Origin: an uncultured Rhodospirillales bacterium
Lineage (GTDB): Bacteria > Pseudomonadota > Alphaproteobacteria > Kiloniellales > Kiloniellaceae
Assembly (NCBI GenBank): GCA_913060675.1
Contig: CAJXUS010000013.1
Location: forward strand, 1 to 64,000
Length of the DNA: 64,000 nucleotides
Reading direction: 5' to 3'
A program made the position numbers and the translations under genes. How positions within the stretch are numbered: position 1 is the stretch's first letter; each line of letters opens with the position of its first letter. Positions 45,362-53,812 of the stretch are shown here, in pieces. The notes under the pieces were generated by a model. That model did not search any database, was not told the origin of the DNA, and saw only the letters and a program-made list of their open reading frames with translations.

Positions 45362-46183
45362 ATGCTTAATGGTGGAACTTTGCTGCTTATTGGTTGCGGT
45401 AAAATGGGTGGCGCTATGTTACAGGGATGGTTGGATCGAGGTCTTTCCGGCTCTCAAGTAACTATTGTCGACCCTTCAGCAAAAGCGAGTTATTTAGACA
45501 CCTTTAAGAAACAAGGTGTTACTGCCGTTGAAAATCTAAATGATGTTGATGCAGACTTGTCGCCTGCTCTCGTCATGTTTGCAATCAAACCTCAGATGAT
45601 GGACGACGCCATCGGGAATTACCGACGCTTTGTGAGGCCTGATACTGTGTTTTTATCGGTGGTGGCTGGTAAGAAAATTTCTTTTTATGAAAATAATTTG
45701 GGTGTTGATGCTGCAATTGTCAGAACAATGCCAAATACCCCGGCGGCTGTGTCCCGGGGCATGACTGTCCTCTATGCAAACCCCAATGTTAGTGATGAAC
45801 AAAAGGCTATTTGCCAGGAATTTATGGCGGCTGTTGGTGAAACTGCATGGCTTGATAAGGAAGAACAGATTGATGCCGTCACAGGGGTGTCTGGTAGTGG
45901 TCCCGCCTATATTTTCCTGATGGCAGAGTGTTTGGCACAGGCCGGGGTCGATGCAGGGTTACCAGAAGAGTTGGCCCGTAAGTTGGCCCATACCACGGTT
46001 TCTGGTGCAGGAGAACTTATTCATCAATCTGATGAAACGCCTACTCAATTGCGTATTAACGTCACCAGTCCAAATGGCACTACCCAGGCAGCGTTAGAGG
46101 TCCTTATGGCGGATAATGGCCTGCAACCCATTTTGACCAAAGCGGTTGCTGCTGCAACAAGCCGAAGTAAGGCTCTATCCTGA
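45362..46183 (+). CDS. proC: Pyrroline-5-carboxylate reductase
   Basis: Last step of proline synthesis, NAD(P)H-dependent. 273 residues. Seen: IGCGKMGGAMLQGW (Rossmann loop, about 8-21), MFAIKPQMM, VRTMPNTPAAVSRGMT and the C-terminal GSGPAYIFLMAE, LAHTTVSGAGELI, INVTSPNGTTQAAL. ATG at 45362, 38 bp after ybjN. Confidence 0.97.
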   Translation: MLNGGTLLLIGCGKMGGAMLQGWLDRGLSGSQVTIVDPSAKASYLDTFKKQGVTAVENLNDVDADLSPALVMFAIKPQMMDDAIGNYRRFVRPDTVFLSVVAGKKISFYENNLGVDAAIVRTMPNTPAAVSRGMTVLYANPNVSDEQKAICQEFMAAVGETAWLDKEEQIDAVTGVSGSGPAYIFLMAECLAQAGVDAGLPEELARKLAHTTVSGAGELIHQSDETPTQLRINVTSPNGTTQAALEVLMADNGLQPILTKAVAAATSRSKALS

Positions 46184-46322
46184 TAATTTGGAAACTGCAC
46201 TGTAAAATGAGGAAATGTCTCTCCTTTTGGTTATAAAATCTGTTCCTATCAAGTGAGACACTTCTTCAACTAATCTGCTATGATAAAGTAGTTCCTCGTT
46301 ATTACAGGTGTGGAGTCAAAAG

Positions 46323-46925
46323 ATGAAAAAGACAGAAATACCTCGACATATCGTAGATACGGCAATGTCCTTGGCGGCGGAGAAAGGTTGGCGAGATTTA
46401 TCTCTTGCAGATATTTCTGATGCGGCGAAGGTTCCGCTATCTAAATTGCACGCGTTGTTTTCTTCTAAACAGGCTATTGTGCGATTTATATCTCACAGTG
46501 CAGATCGCCAGATTATCGATGATGAAGATGGCGATCGCCTAGAACAGCCTGCTAAAGATCGATTGTTTGATTTACTCATGAACAGGTTTGATGCGCTTCA
46601 ACCTTATAAAGAAGGTTTGGCTGCTATTGTTCATGATGGCAGTCGTGACCCCTTAATGGGTATTGCATATTTATGTAATTTACGTCGATCTATGGCATTA
46701 ATGCTTGAAGCTGCCGGGCTATCCACTACAGGGTTTAGAGGGATTCTACGCATTAAAGTGTTATCATTGCTCTATTTAAAGGTCTTCCGGATCTGGCTGG
46801 GAGATGAGAGTGAAGATTTAACAAAAACGATGTCAGCCTTGGATAAGGGGCTTGAACGCATTGATTCTTGGGCGCGCCGCTGTTCCCGCTCTTGTGCTCC
46901 GAAAAAAACGCAACAAGCGCTATAG
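46323..46925 (+). CDS. TetR-like transcriptional regulator
   Basis: 200 residues. Seen: an N-terminal helix-turn-helix of the TetR type, HIVDTAMSLAAEKGWRDLSLADISDAAKVPLSKLHALFSSKQAIVRFI (about 6-53), then a helical ligand/dimer domain. ATG at 46323 with GGAG 9 nt upstream; a GTG 15 bp earlier is the alternative. Target unknown; proC ends 139 bp upstream on the same strand, and csaA begins 66 bp downstream. Confidence 0.87.
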   Translation: MKKTEIPRHIVDTAMSLAAEKGWRDLSLADISDAAKVPLSKLHALFSSKQAIVRFISHSADRQIIDDEDGDRLEQPAKDRLFDLLMNRFDALQPYKEGLAAIVHDGSRDPLMGIAYLCNLRRSMALMLEAAGLSTTGFRGILRIKVLSLLYLKVFRIWLGDESEDLTKTMSALDKGLERIDSWARRCSRSCAPKKTQQAL

Positions 46926-46991
46926 CAATCCTTGCGTTGTCCTCGTGGCCCATCCAAACTCTTGTAAGTTTTGAGGAGTTTGGATTTGAGT

Positions 46992-47342
46992 ATGAGTGGC
47001 GAAACGGCAGACATTACATTCGACGATTTCTTAAAGGTTGATATCAGGGTTGGGACCGTCATAGATGCGCAACCTTATCCTGAAGCCCGGCGACCTGCGA
47101 TAAAGCTTTGGGTCGATTTTGGAGAAGAGTTTGGCGTGAAAAAGTCTTCAGCCCAGATCACTCTTCACTATATTCCAGAAGATCTTATTGGTCGACAGGT
47201 TATGGCTGTGGTCAATTTTCCACCTCGGCAAATTGGTAAGTTCATGTCCGAAATACTTGTGCTCGGCGCTTCAGATCCAGAGGGTGGTATCGTGTTGATT
47301 GCTCCTGACAAAGAAGTGCCTAACGGAAGCAGGATGCACTAG
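46992..47342 (+). CDS. csaA: tRNA-binding export-related chaperone CsaA
   Basis: 116 residues. Seen: an EMAP/OB-fold tRNA-binding domain FLKVDIRVGTVIDAQPYPEARRPAIKL, SSAQIT, and the CsaA-type close VVNFPPRQIGKFMSEILVLGA. Start: the ATG at 46992, which lies 14 nt after GAGGAG; TTG codons at 46971 and 46986 are alternatives. In Bacillus it assists protein export; it is widely distributed and its role in proteobacteria is not settled. Confidence 0.9.
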   Translation: MSGETADITFDDFLKVDIRVGTVIDAQPYPEARRPAIKLWVDFGEEFGVKKSSAQITLHYIPEDLIGRQVMAVVNFPPRQIGKFMSEILVLGASDPEGGIVLIAPDKEVPNGSRMH

Positions 47343-47367
47343 AGTTCGGGATTGGATATCTGTTTTT

Positions 47368-48780
47368 TTAAAAAGGTAGTGTAATTCGGGCCCGAAGCCC
47401 CCCGCCGGGGGCTTCTTCCAGGGAGAGATCCCCACCATGATTGCTAATTATATCATTGGCGATAGAAAGCCCCAATCCTATACCTCCGGTGGCTTGGTTG
47501 CGAGACTGCTCTAATCGGAAAAATGGTTTGAGGACATCGTTACGACTTTCCTCCGGGATGCCTGGGCCGTCGTCATCAACTGTAATCTCTAAAAATTGCC
47601 TTTGTTGCGCTGTTCTGATTTTTGCACATATCATAACGTGCATTCCGTATCTTTGCGCATTGATGACCAAGTTGGTTATCGCACGTTTGAAGTTTTCTTT
47701 CCGTAAGGGGATTTCGATGTTTTCTTCGATGTGTAAATCAATCGGGTTATTGTTTATCCCCAGTTGATGGACAAGGTCTTTGAGCAGAGAAGATATGTCG
47801 CAAGTCGCGGTTTCCTCCTGACCTTCCCCTCTGGCAAACGCGAGATAACCTTCAACCATTTTCTCCATATCGGAAACATCTGCTTGAAGGTTTTTTGTAT
47901 CTTCATCTTGGCCTGACATTGCAAGTTGGAGCTTCATGCGGGTTAAGGGGGTGCGTAAATCATGGCTCACACCTGCGAGCATTGCCGTGCGGTGCTCAAC
48001 TTGGCGTTTGATGCGTGAGCGCATTCGGATAAACGCACCTGAAGCCTGCCTTACTTCAGTTGCACCTTCAGGTTTGAAACCTTTGACATCCCGACCTTTT
48101 CCAAAACTCTCAGCTGCTCTGGCGAGACGTTGAATGGGTCTGACCTGGTTCCTCATGAAAATAAAGGCAACGCCAAAGGTGATGACGGAGGAGCCAACCA
48201 TCCACAAAATAACGAGATAGGTTGTCGACGTGAACAGACGTTTGCTTGGTACTAGAACTAGCAATACGCCTTCATTAATCTGGACTTGAATTTTAACCTG
48301 ATCAATCAAGCTGACGGTATCTATGGTGTAGGGGTATTCTTTTTTAAGGTTTTTAACGATCTGATCATTAATTGCCTGGTCCAATCGACGCTCGAGTACA
48401 GACCAGCCCGGTGTCCAGTACGTTGGAGGAAGTTCAATTCCGTGGTGCAAGGTAAGCGATAGATCCGCTGTCTTTTGCATAAGCTGAAATATGTGGGCTT
48501 TTTCATAAGGTGTTTCTGCGTCTTGTAGAAGGAGTATAGACGCAGCAATATCCCCGGCCAGTCCTTGTGCGAGACGCTTGGTAACCGTTTCGTAGTGACG
48601 ATCATAGAATACCCAAACAGATATCGCCTGGACGAGTAACAAGGGGGTAATAATGATCAGTAACGACCGCCCTAAGAGAGATTTAGGGAGATATCGTTTC
48701 AGGAAAAACGGACGTTTGCGAGAACGGCTTTCTTCTACGTTGGTTGGGTTTTGAATTTTTTGAATAGGTTCAGATGTCAT
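47368..48780 (-). CDS. EnvZ-like membrane sensor histidine kinase
   Basis: 470 residues. Seen: an N-terminal helix (about 35-57), a periplasmic sensor of about 120 residues, a second helix near 185-205, a HAMP region (NQVRPIQRLARAAESFGKGRDV), H-box AGVSHDLRTPLTRM, N-box NLVINAQRY, and VDDDGPGIP / GIGLGLSIA. The regulator gene ends 2 bp upstream of this start, so the two are one operon. Probably an EnvZ/OmpR-class osmosensor-type pair. Confidence 0.9.
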   Translation of the reverse strand: MTSEPIQKIQNPTNVEESRSRKRPFFLKRYLPKSLLGRSLLIIITPLLLVQAISVWVFYDRHYETVTKRLAQGLAGDIAASILLLQDAETPYEKAHIFQLMQKTADLSLTLHHGIELPPTYWTPGWSVLERRLDQAINDQIVKNLKKEYPYTIDTVSLIDQVKIQVQINEGVLLVLVPSKRLFTSTTYLVILWMVGSSVITFGVAFIFMRNQVRPIQRLARAAESFGKGRDVKGFKPEGATEVRQASGAFIRMRSRIKRQVEHRTAMLAGVSHDLRTPLTRMKLQLAMSGQDEDTKNLQADVSDMEKMVEGYLAFARGEGQEETATCDISSLLKDLVHQLGINNNPIDLHIEENIEIPLRKENFKRAITNLVINAQRYGMHVMICAKIRTAQQRQFLEITVDDDGPGIPEESRNDVLKPFFRLEQSRNQATGGIGLGLSIANDIISNHGGDLSLEEAPGGGLRARITLPF

Positions 48781-48782
48781 GT

Positions 48783-49478
48783 TTAATCTGTTTTTAGGAC
48801 ATAACCGACACCACGAATGGTCTGTAGGTACCGAGGATATTTGGGGTCTTGTTCTATTTTCCGGCGCAATCTGGTAACTTGAACGTCGACACTACGTGTA
48901 TTCGATAGATCAGAGCCTTCTTCGACCAGTTCATCTCTTCTAACGGCTGATCCTGATTGCTCCGCCAAAGTTTTTAGGAGGGCAGCTTCTACATCTGTCA
49001 GGTGAATAAAGTCGTCATTATTCCAGAGTTGTGATTTACGGACATCAAATCTAAACGTTCCAAAAATAATATTCTCAGACGGCAACTCTTTTTCCAGAGG
49101 CTTGCTTTGGATGCGTTTTAAAATTGCATTGATACGTAGTACCAGCTCTCTAGGTTCAAAGGGTTTTGATAGATAATCATCGGCACCTGATTCCAAACCG
49201 CTTATCCGATCACCCGTTTCCCCCATGGCGGTAAGTAGCAGAATTGGAACATCGTCTTTTTCGCGCAACGACTGCGTAAGTTCTAATCCAGTTTCCCCAG
49301 GCATCATGATATCAAGAATAAGCAGGTCAAATGAAAGTGACACCAAGTGTGATCTCGCTTCTGCTGCACTTGACGCGGTGGTTACCACAAAACCTTGATC
49401 GGTAAGAAACTTCTGAAGAAGGTTTCTAAGTCGAGTATCGTCATCAACAACCAAAAGATGCGGGTTCATATCATGCAT
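48783..49478 (-). CDS. OmpR-family response regulator
   Basis: 231 residues (or 228 from the ATG at 49469). Seen: receiver domain with acidic pocket VVDDD, phospho-acceptor Asp in LLILDIMMPGETG (about 56), KPFEP, and a winged-helix DNA-binding domain ending RSVDVQVTRLRRKIEQDPKYPRYLQTIRGVGYVL. Partner of the kinase directly downstream. Confidence 0.94.
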   Translation of the reverse strand: MHDMNPHLLVVDDDTRLRNLLQKFLTDQGFVVTTASSAAEARSHLVSLSFDLLILDIMMPGETGLELTQSLREKDDVPILLLTAMGETGDRISGLESGADDYLSKPFEPRELVLRINAILKRIQSKPLEKELPSENIIFGTFRFDVRKSQLWNNDDFIHLTDVEAALLKTLAEQSGSAVRRDELVEEGSDLSNTRSVDVQVTRLRRKIEQDPKYPRYLQTIRGVGYVLKTD

Positions 49479-49548
49479 ATTGCCCAGTATAACGCCTCGT
49501 TTGTTCTTTCCCAGATCTTAATTCTGCTTATTCAGAGATAGGATTGAT

Positions 49549-50055
49549 CTATCGGTTAGAAAAGGGGCTTTTTTGTTTATTGGTAAATCTGGGGCGATCG
49601 TCTTCTTCCATCATGTTCATCAGAACTGACCGGAAACCAGCGACAGCTTCGGCGCCGGATTCTTTATAGGCTCTGACAATACGCTGGCGCTGGACATTGA
49701 ACAGTTTCTCATCCAACTCCAAACCTTTCTCGGTTAACTCCAATAAGCGCTGACGGCGATCCTCCGCGCCTGGCGTCTGCTTGATGAAACCTTCCCTGAC
49801 CAGTTGACCAAGGACTCGAGAGAGGCTCTGCTTTGTAATTTGCAGGATCGAAAGCAGTTCACTAACAGTGATTCCTGGGTTGCGTCCAACGAAGTGGATT
49901 ACACGGTGGTGAGCGCGACCAAAACCATATTCAGCGAGAAGTTCATCGGGTTCCCCAGTGAAATCTCTATAGGCGAAAAAGAGGAGTTCAATCGCCTGCA
50001 TAATCTCCTCAGTTCGTAGAAAAAGAGGATTTGTTCCTGATTTTACGTCAGTCAT
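49549..50055 (-). CDS. MarR-family transcriptional regulator
   Basis: 168 residues. Seen: the winged helix GRNPGITVSELLSILQITKQSLSRVLGQLVREGFIKQTPGAEDRRQRLLELTEKG (about 54-108), with helical dimer ends. ATG at 50055. It is divergent from ilvE, with a 20-bp palindrome between that is a likely operator, and lies 70 bp upstream of the OmpR-like gene. The same ilvE/MarR/OmpR/EnvZ order occurs in other Rhodospirillales (from memory). Confidence 0.9.
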   Translation of the reverse strand: MTDVKSGTNPLFLRTEEIMQAIELLFFAYRDFTGEPDELLAEYGFGRAHHRVIHFVGRNPGITVSELLSILQITKQSLSRVLGQLVREGFIKQTPGAEDRRQRLLELTEKGLELDEKLFNVQRQRIVRAYKESGAEAVAGFRSVLMNMMEEDDRPRFTNKQKSPFSNR

Positions 50056-50160
50056 GTTGACTTATCTATTGAAGTGCTGTTACATAATGACAGGCGAAAT
50101 TGAAATAATTTATCAAAATAACCTGCAAACGGAAAATATATTTACCTTTTACTGTAGTGT

Positions 50161-50180
50161 ATTCGATCGGGCGATCAAAT
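50161..50180. promoter_or_regulatory. Candidate MarR operator (20-bp palindrome)
   Basis: ATTCGATCG-GG-CGATCAAAT has 9-bp arms with one mismatch and a 2-nt centre, the size expected for a MarR dimer site. It lies 57 bp before ilvE and 105 bp before the marR start, in the shared promoter region. Confidence 0.6.
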
Positions 50181-50236
50181 AGACGGTAACGGTTGACGGT
50201 GACTTGAGACACTATACCACCTTGAACGGGAAAGCC

Positions 50237-51115
50237 ATGACTATGCTTCCATTTGACGATCGCGACGGTTTTATCTGGTACGACGGAGAAATAATCTCCT
50301 GGAGAGATGCCAAACTTCATGTTCTCAGCCATGGCTTACATTATGGAAGCAGTGTGTTTGAAGGCGAAAGAGCCTACAACGGGAAAATTTTCAAGATGCG
50401 CGAACACCATGAACGCCTTATTCGTTCTGGAGAATTGCTCGGTTTCAAAAACCCTTATTCTGTCGTTGAAATTGACCAAGCCTGTAAAGTGGTTATGGAA
50501 GCAAATAATATCGTGGATGGCTATCTTCGCCCAGTGGCTTGGCGTGGTAGTGAAATGATGGCTGTATCGGCTCAGCGGTCGAAAATCCATGTGGCGATCG
50601 CGGCGTGGGAGTGGCCTTCTTATTTTTCTCCGGAAGCACGTCTGGAAGGCATTCGTTTGGATTTTGCCGAGTGGCGCCGCCCAGACCCAGCTACTGCTCC
50701 GGTCAACTCAAAAGCTGCAGGGCTTTACATGATTGCGACCCTCTCCAAGCATGCCGCTGAGGAAAAAGGCTACAACGATGCCTTGATGCTCGATTACCGG
50801 GGACAAATCGCAGAGGCAACCGGAGCTAATGTGTTCTTGATCCAGGCCGGGAAAATACATACACCGACCCCAGATTGCTTCTTGGATGGCATTACCCGGC
50901 GGACGGTTATTGGTCTGGCAAAAGAAAAGGGTTATGACGTCATTGAACGGGCGATCATGCCTGAAGAACTGGCTCATACGCAGGAAGTCTTCCTGACAGG
51001 GACAGCTGTGGAGGTTACTCCTGTTCGCGAAATCGGCGAATACAAATTTACCCCAGGAGAGATCACAAAAGACCTTCTCTTGGCTTATGATGAGTTGGTT
51101 CGCAAACCAAGCTGA
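50237..51115 (+). CDS. ilvE: Branched-chain amino-acid aminotransferase
   Basis: PLP enzyme for the last step of Ile/Val/Leu synthesis and the first of their breakdown. 292 residues, fold-type IV. Seen: GSSVFEGERAYNG, WRGSEMM, the PLP lysine in VNSKAAGLYM (about 156-165), EATGANVFLIQ and the GTAVEVTPVREIG end. The ATG at 50237 (or 50243) has GGGAAA upstream and gives the normal N-terminus; the frame extends 11 codons further. Confidence 0.95.
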   Translation: MTMLPFDDRDGFIWYDGEIISWRDAKLHVLSHGLHYGSSVFEGERAYNGKIFKMREHHERLIRSGELLGFKNPYSVVEIDQACKVVMEANNIVDGYLRPVAWRGSEMMAVSAQRSKIHVAIAAWEWPSYFSPEARLEGIRLDFAEWRRPDPATAPVNSKAAGLYMIATLSKHAAEEKGYNDALMLDYRGQIAEATGANVFLIQAGKIHTPTPDCFLDGITRRTVIGLAKEKGYDVIERAIMPEELAHTQEVFLTGTAVEVTPVREIGEYKFTPGEITKDLLLAYDELVRKPS

Positions 51116-51215
51116 TTTATATCAGAAACGAAACTTTAAAACGGGTGGCATGACATCGGGTTGGGCATCTGACTGTGGGTCACTCGTTTCGTCTTACGGT
51201 GCACTCAAGTCGTAC

Positions 51216-51668
51216 TTATTCTTCATGCCATCTGGAGGCTGCATCATCGTCAGAATCTCTGGCATCGACCCATTTACCGCCTTTTGAGGTTTCTTCAAGT
51301 TTCCAAAACGGGGCCTTGGTTTTTAGGTAGTCCATTAAAAATTCACAACTCTCAAATGCGTCTTTACGATGCTTACTACAAGTGACAACGAGGACGATCT
51401 GCTCACCGGGCTCCATTCGACCGTAGCGGTGGATAATGAGGCTGGCATCAAGTTCCCATCTCTGGTGGGCCTCAGCTTCAATTTCTTCAAGTAGTTTCTC
51501 TGTCATGCCTGGATAGTGTTCTAAGGTCATTGCTGAGATGTTTTCATCGCTAGCGATATCACGGACAAGGCCAAGGAATGAAGCGACACCACCAATCGAG
51601 TGGTTGTTTTCGGTTAGCTTTCTCAGCTCTAGGCCGACGTCAAAATCTTCTTGTTGAACTCTAATCAT
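51216..51668 (-). CDS. moaE: Molybdopterin synthase catalytic subunit
   Basis: Transfers sulfur from MoaD thiocarboxylate to precursor Z. 150 residues. Seen: SIGGVASFLGLVRD, MTLEHYPGMTEK, IIHRYGRMEPGEQIVLVV, YLKTKAPFWKLEE and GGKWVDA with the active-site Lys pair. The ATG at 51668 lies 1 nt from the moaD stop and follows AGGTGG; a GTG 9 bp earlier overlaps moaD. Confidence 0.95.
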   Translation of the reverse strand: MIRVQQEDFDVGLELRKLTENNHSIGGVASFLGLVRDIASDENISAMTLEHYPGMTEKLLEEIEAEAHQRWELDASLIIHRYGRMEPGEQIVLVVTCSKHRKDAFESCEFLMDYLKTKAPFWKLEETSKGGKWVDARDSDDDAASRWHEE

Positions 51669-51669
51669 A

Positions 51670-51921
51670 TCAACCACCTGTTACGGGTGGGAAAAGAGCA
51701 ACTTCATCGCCAGTTTTGATGATTTGATCAAGCTCTGCGTATTCCTGATTAACAGCGATGCGAAGTAGGTCTCTTTTCTCCAGCGCACTGGCGTAATTCT
51801 CTCCAAGCGATGGTAGCCAGTTAAGGAGATCGCCAACGGTTTTAACCTCTACGGGTGGCGTAATTTCTTCGGTAGATTTTCCAATGGAAGTACGAAGCCA
51901 GGCGAAGTAGAGGATTTTCAT
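51670..51921 (-). CDS. moaD: Molybdopterin synthase sulfur-carrier subunit
   Basis: 83-residue ubiquitin-like protein. Seen: VKTVGDLLNWLP, NQEYAEL, DEVALFPPVTGG with the essential C-terminal Gly-Gly that is thiocarboxylated. Overlaps moeA by 4 bp and abuts moaE. Confidence 0.96.
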   Translation of the reverse strand: MKILYFAWLRTSIGKSTEEITPPVEVKTVGDLLNWLPSLGENYASALEKRDLLRIAVNQEYAELDQIIKTGDEVALFPPVTGG

Positions 51922-53177
51922 AAGGCAATCTCATTAAAAGGTAGATAGGTGATCACTTGACCGGGTTCTACTGTTAACAAATCTTCTGGAAGTTCTGCAA
52001 AGCCATCCGATGCGCAGACAGAAGAAAGTACTCCAGCACCATCGCGTGGAAATTTATGTGCTACCCAAGATCCTGCGTCATTTTTCTTGAGATGAACTCT
52101 GAGCCACTCTCTGCGATCAACCTTTTTCTTGTGATTGAAAGCCGCAATGACAGGAAAAGAGAAAGGCGCACGATACTCAGAGCCCGAAAGTATCTGAATA
52201 AGGGGGCGGACAAAATTTGCGAAAGTCACCATTACTGCAACAGGGTTTCCAGGAAGGCCAACAAAGGCGGTTTGCCCGAGTTGTCCTAGAGCAATGGGCC
52301 GACCGGGTTTAATAGCTAAACGCCAAGCATGAAGACTACCTTGTGCCTCTACAGCTTGTTTGACGTGGTCTTCTTCCCCTACAGAAACGCCGCCAGAGGT
52401 TATGACGAGATCAAACTTACCAGCGACCCTAGAGAGCGCTTCACTTATCGTGTCAAGATCGTCGGCCAGGATACCAAGATCAGTAACTCTGCACCCTAAA
52501 TTTTGAAGCAATCCCGTAATGGCGTAACGATTAGAATCATAAACCTGACCACTTATTAAGGGGTCACCTGGATTTTTCAGCTCATCTCCTGTAGAGAAAA
52601 GCGCTACACTTAATGGTTTTCTAACCGAGATACGGGCAGTGCCGACGGCGGATATCAGGCCAAGGTCTTGTGGTCTAAGAACGCGTCCTGCTTTAAAGAT
52701 GATGCTATCAACGCTGACATCCTCACCTGCAAAGCGTCGGTTGGAACCGCGTTTGATGCCGTGGGGGATTATAACATTGCCCTTGCCGTCTAATTCACAA
52801 TCTTCTTGCATGAGGACTGTATCAGCGCCCAGCGGCATTGGGGCGCCGGTAAAGATCCGTGCAGATGTTCCTTGTGCGAGGTGACCTTTGATCCGGCTCC
52901 CAGCCGCGATGCGATCACTGATGGGGAGGAGGGTGTTCTTGTTCGTATTGAGGTCATCAAAATAGACGGCATAGCCATCCACAGCCGAATTGTCGTGGGG
53001 AGGGACATTACAGGCAGAGGTAATATCTCGGGAAAGGACTCTTCCCAAACAGTTTGCGACAGGAAGTTCTTCTTCTTCAGTTATACAATGTACCTTTTGT
53101 TGCAGAAGGACGAGTGCTTGCGCCGTAGTCATCAGCTTGCCGCCGTGGGCAAAGCAATCGTCGGTTAACTGAGCCAT
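51918..53177 (-). CDS. moeA: Molybdopterin molybdenumtransferase
   Basis: Inserts molybdate into adenylylated molybdopterin. 419 residues. Seen: PPHDNSAVDGYAV, RIFTGAPMPLGADTVLMQED, RFAGEDV, LFSTGDEL, TSGGVSVGEEDHVK and FVGLPGNPVAVMVTF. Its ATG overlaps the mobB stop by one base. Confidence 0.97.
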   Translation of the reverse strand: MAQLTDDCFAHGGKLMTTAQALVLLQQKVHCITEEEELPVANCLGRVLSRDITSACNVPPHDNSAVDGYAVYFDDLNTNKNTLLPISDRIAAGSRIKGHLAQGTSARIFTGAPMPLGADTVLMQEDCELDGKGNVIIPHGIKRGSNRRFAGEDVSVDSIIFKAGRVLRPQDLGLISAVGTARISVRKPLSVALFSTGDELKNPGDPLISGQVYDSNRYAITGLLQNLGCRVTDLGILADDLDTISEALSRVAGKFDLVITSGGVSVGEEDHVKQAVEAQGSLHAWRLAIKPGRPIALGQLGQTAFVGLPGNPVAVMVTFANFVRPLIQILSGSEYRAPFSFPVIAAFNHKKKVDRREWLRVHLKKNDAGSWVAHKFPRDGAGVLSSVCASDGFAELPEDLLTVEPGQVITYLPFNEIAL

Positions 53178-53698
53178 TAATCAGCAGCCTTTCGGATCCT
53201 GTCGTTAAAGTCACAAACCTTACAAATAAAATCTGCAATCGATTCTATATCGTTGAGGTCAATGATGGGGAGCTTTGAGTTCTCAAAGTCTTCATCCGTT
53301 GCCACAGCGATAATGTTGGGGTCGTCTTTATGCAGCATACGCTTGCCAAGGGAGGGGCGATAAACCTCAAGCTTCTGATGATCTTCTCTTTTGAAGCCCT
53401 CAATGAGCAAGAGATCAACAGGTGTCATTCGTGGTATTAGCTCTTGTAAGCTCGGCTCTTTCTCATCACGCAATTCGTGCATCAGCGCCCAACGGTTTCC
53501 CGAAGCGATCATAACTTCTGATGCACCGGCCTCGCGATGTTCGTACGAATCTTTACCTGGTTTATCGACATCAAATTTATGATGGGCGTGTTTTAGAGTT
53601 GAGACCTTTAAGCCACGATCTACTAAAGCCGGAATGAGTTGTTTGAGTAGAGTTGTCTTTCCACTTCCGCTCCAACCCGCTAAACCGAAAACCTTCAT
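53177..53698 (-). CDS. mobB: Molybdopterin-guanine dinucleotide biosynthesis protein B
   Basis: GTP-binding helper for MGD cofactor formation. 173 residues. Seen: P-loop GWSGSGKTTLL (about 8-18), STLKHAHHKFDVD, DSYEHREAGA and LLLIEGFKRE. First of mobB-moeA-moaD-moaE; mobA, moaA/C and mogA are not in the window. Confidence 0.95.
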   Translation of the reverse strand: MKVFGLAGWSGSGKTTLLKQLIPALVDRGLKVSTLKHAHHKFDVDKPGKDSYEHREAGASEVMIASGNRWALMHELRDEKEPSLQELIPRMTPVDLLLIEGFKREDHQKLEVYRPSLGKRMLHKDDPNIIAVATDEDFENSKLPIIDLNDIESIADFICKVCDFNDRIRKAAD

Positions 53699-53812
53699 GA
53701 CGTACCTTCTGGCGTAAAAAATTACTTAGATAATAGCTGTATAGCCAGCCGTTGCATTTCTCTCCATGTTATAGATCAAATCAACTGATGGCGACTGCCG
53801 ATTAAGGCAATA

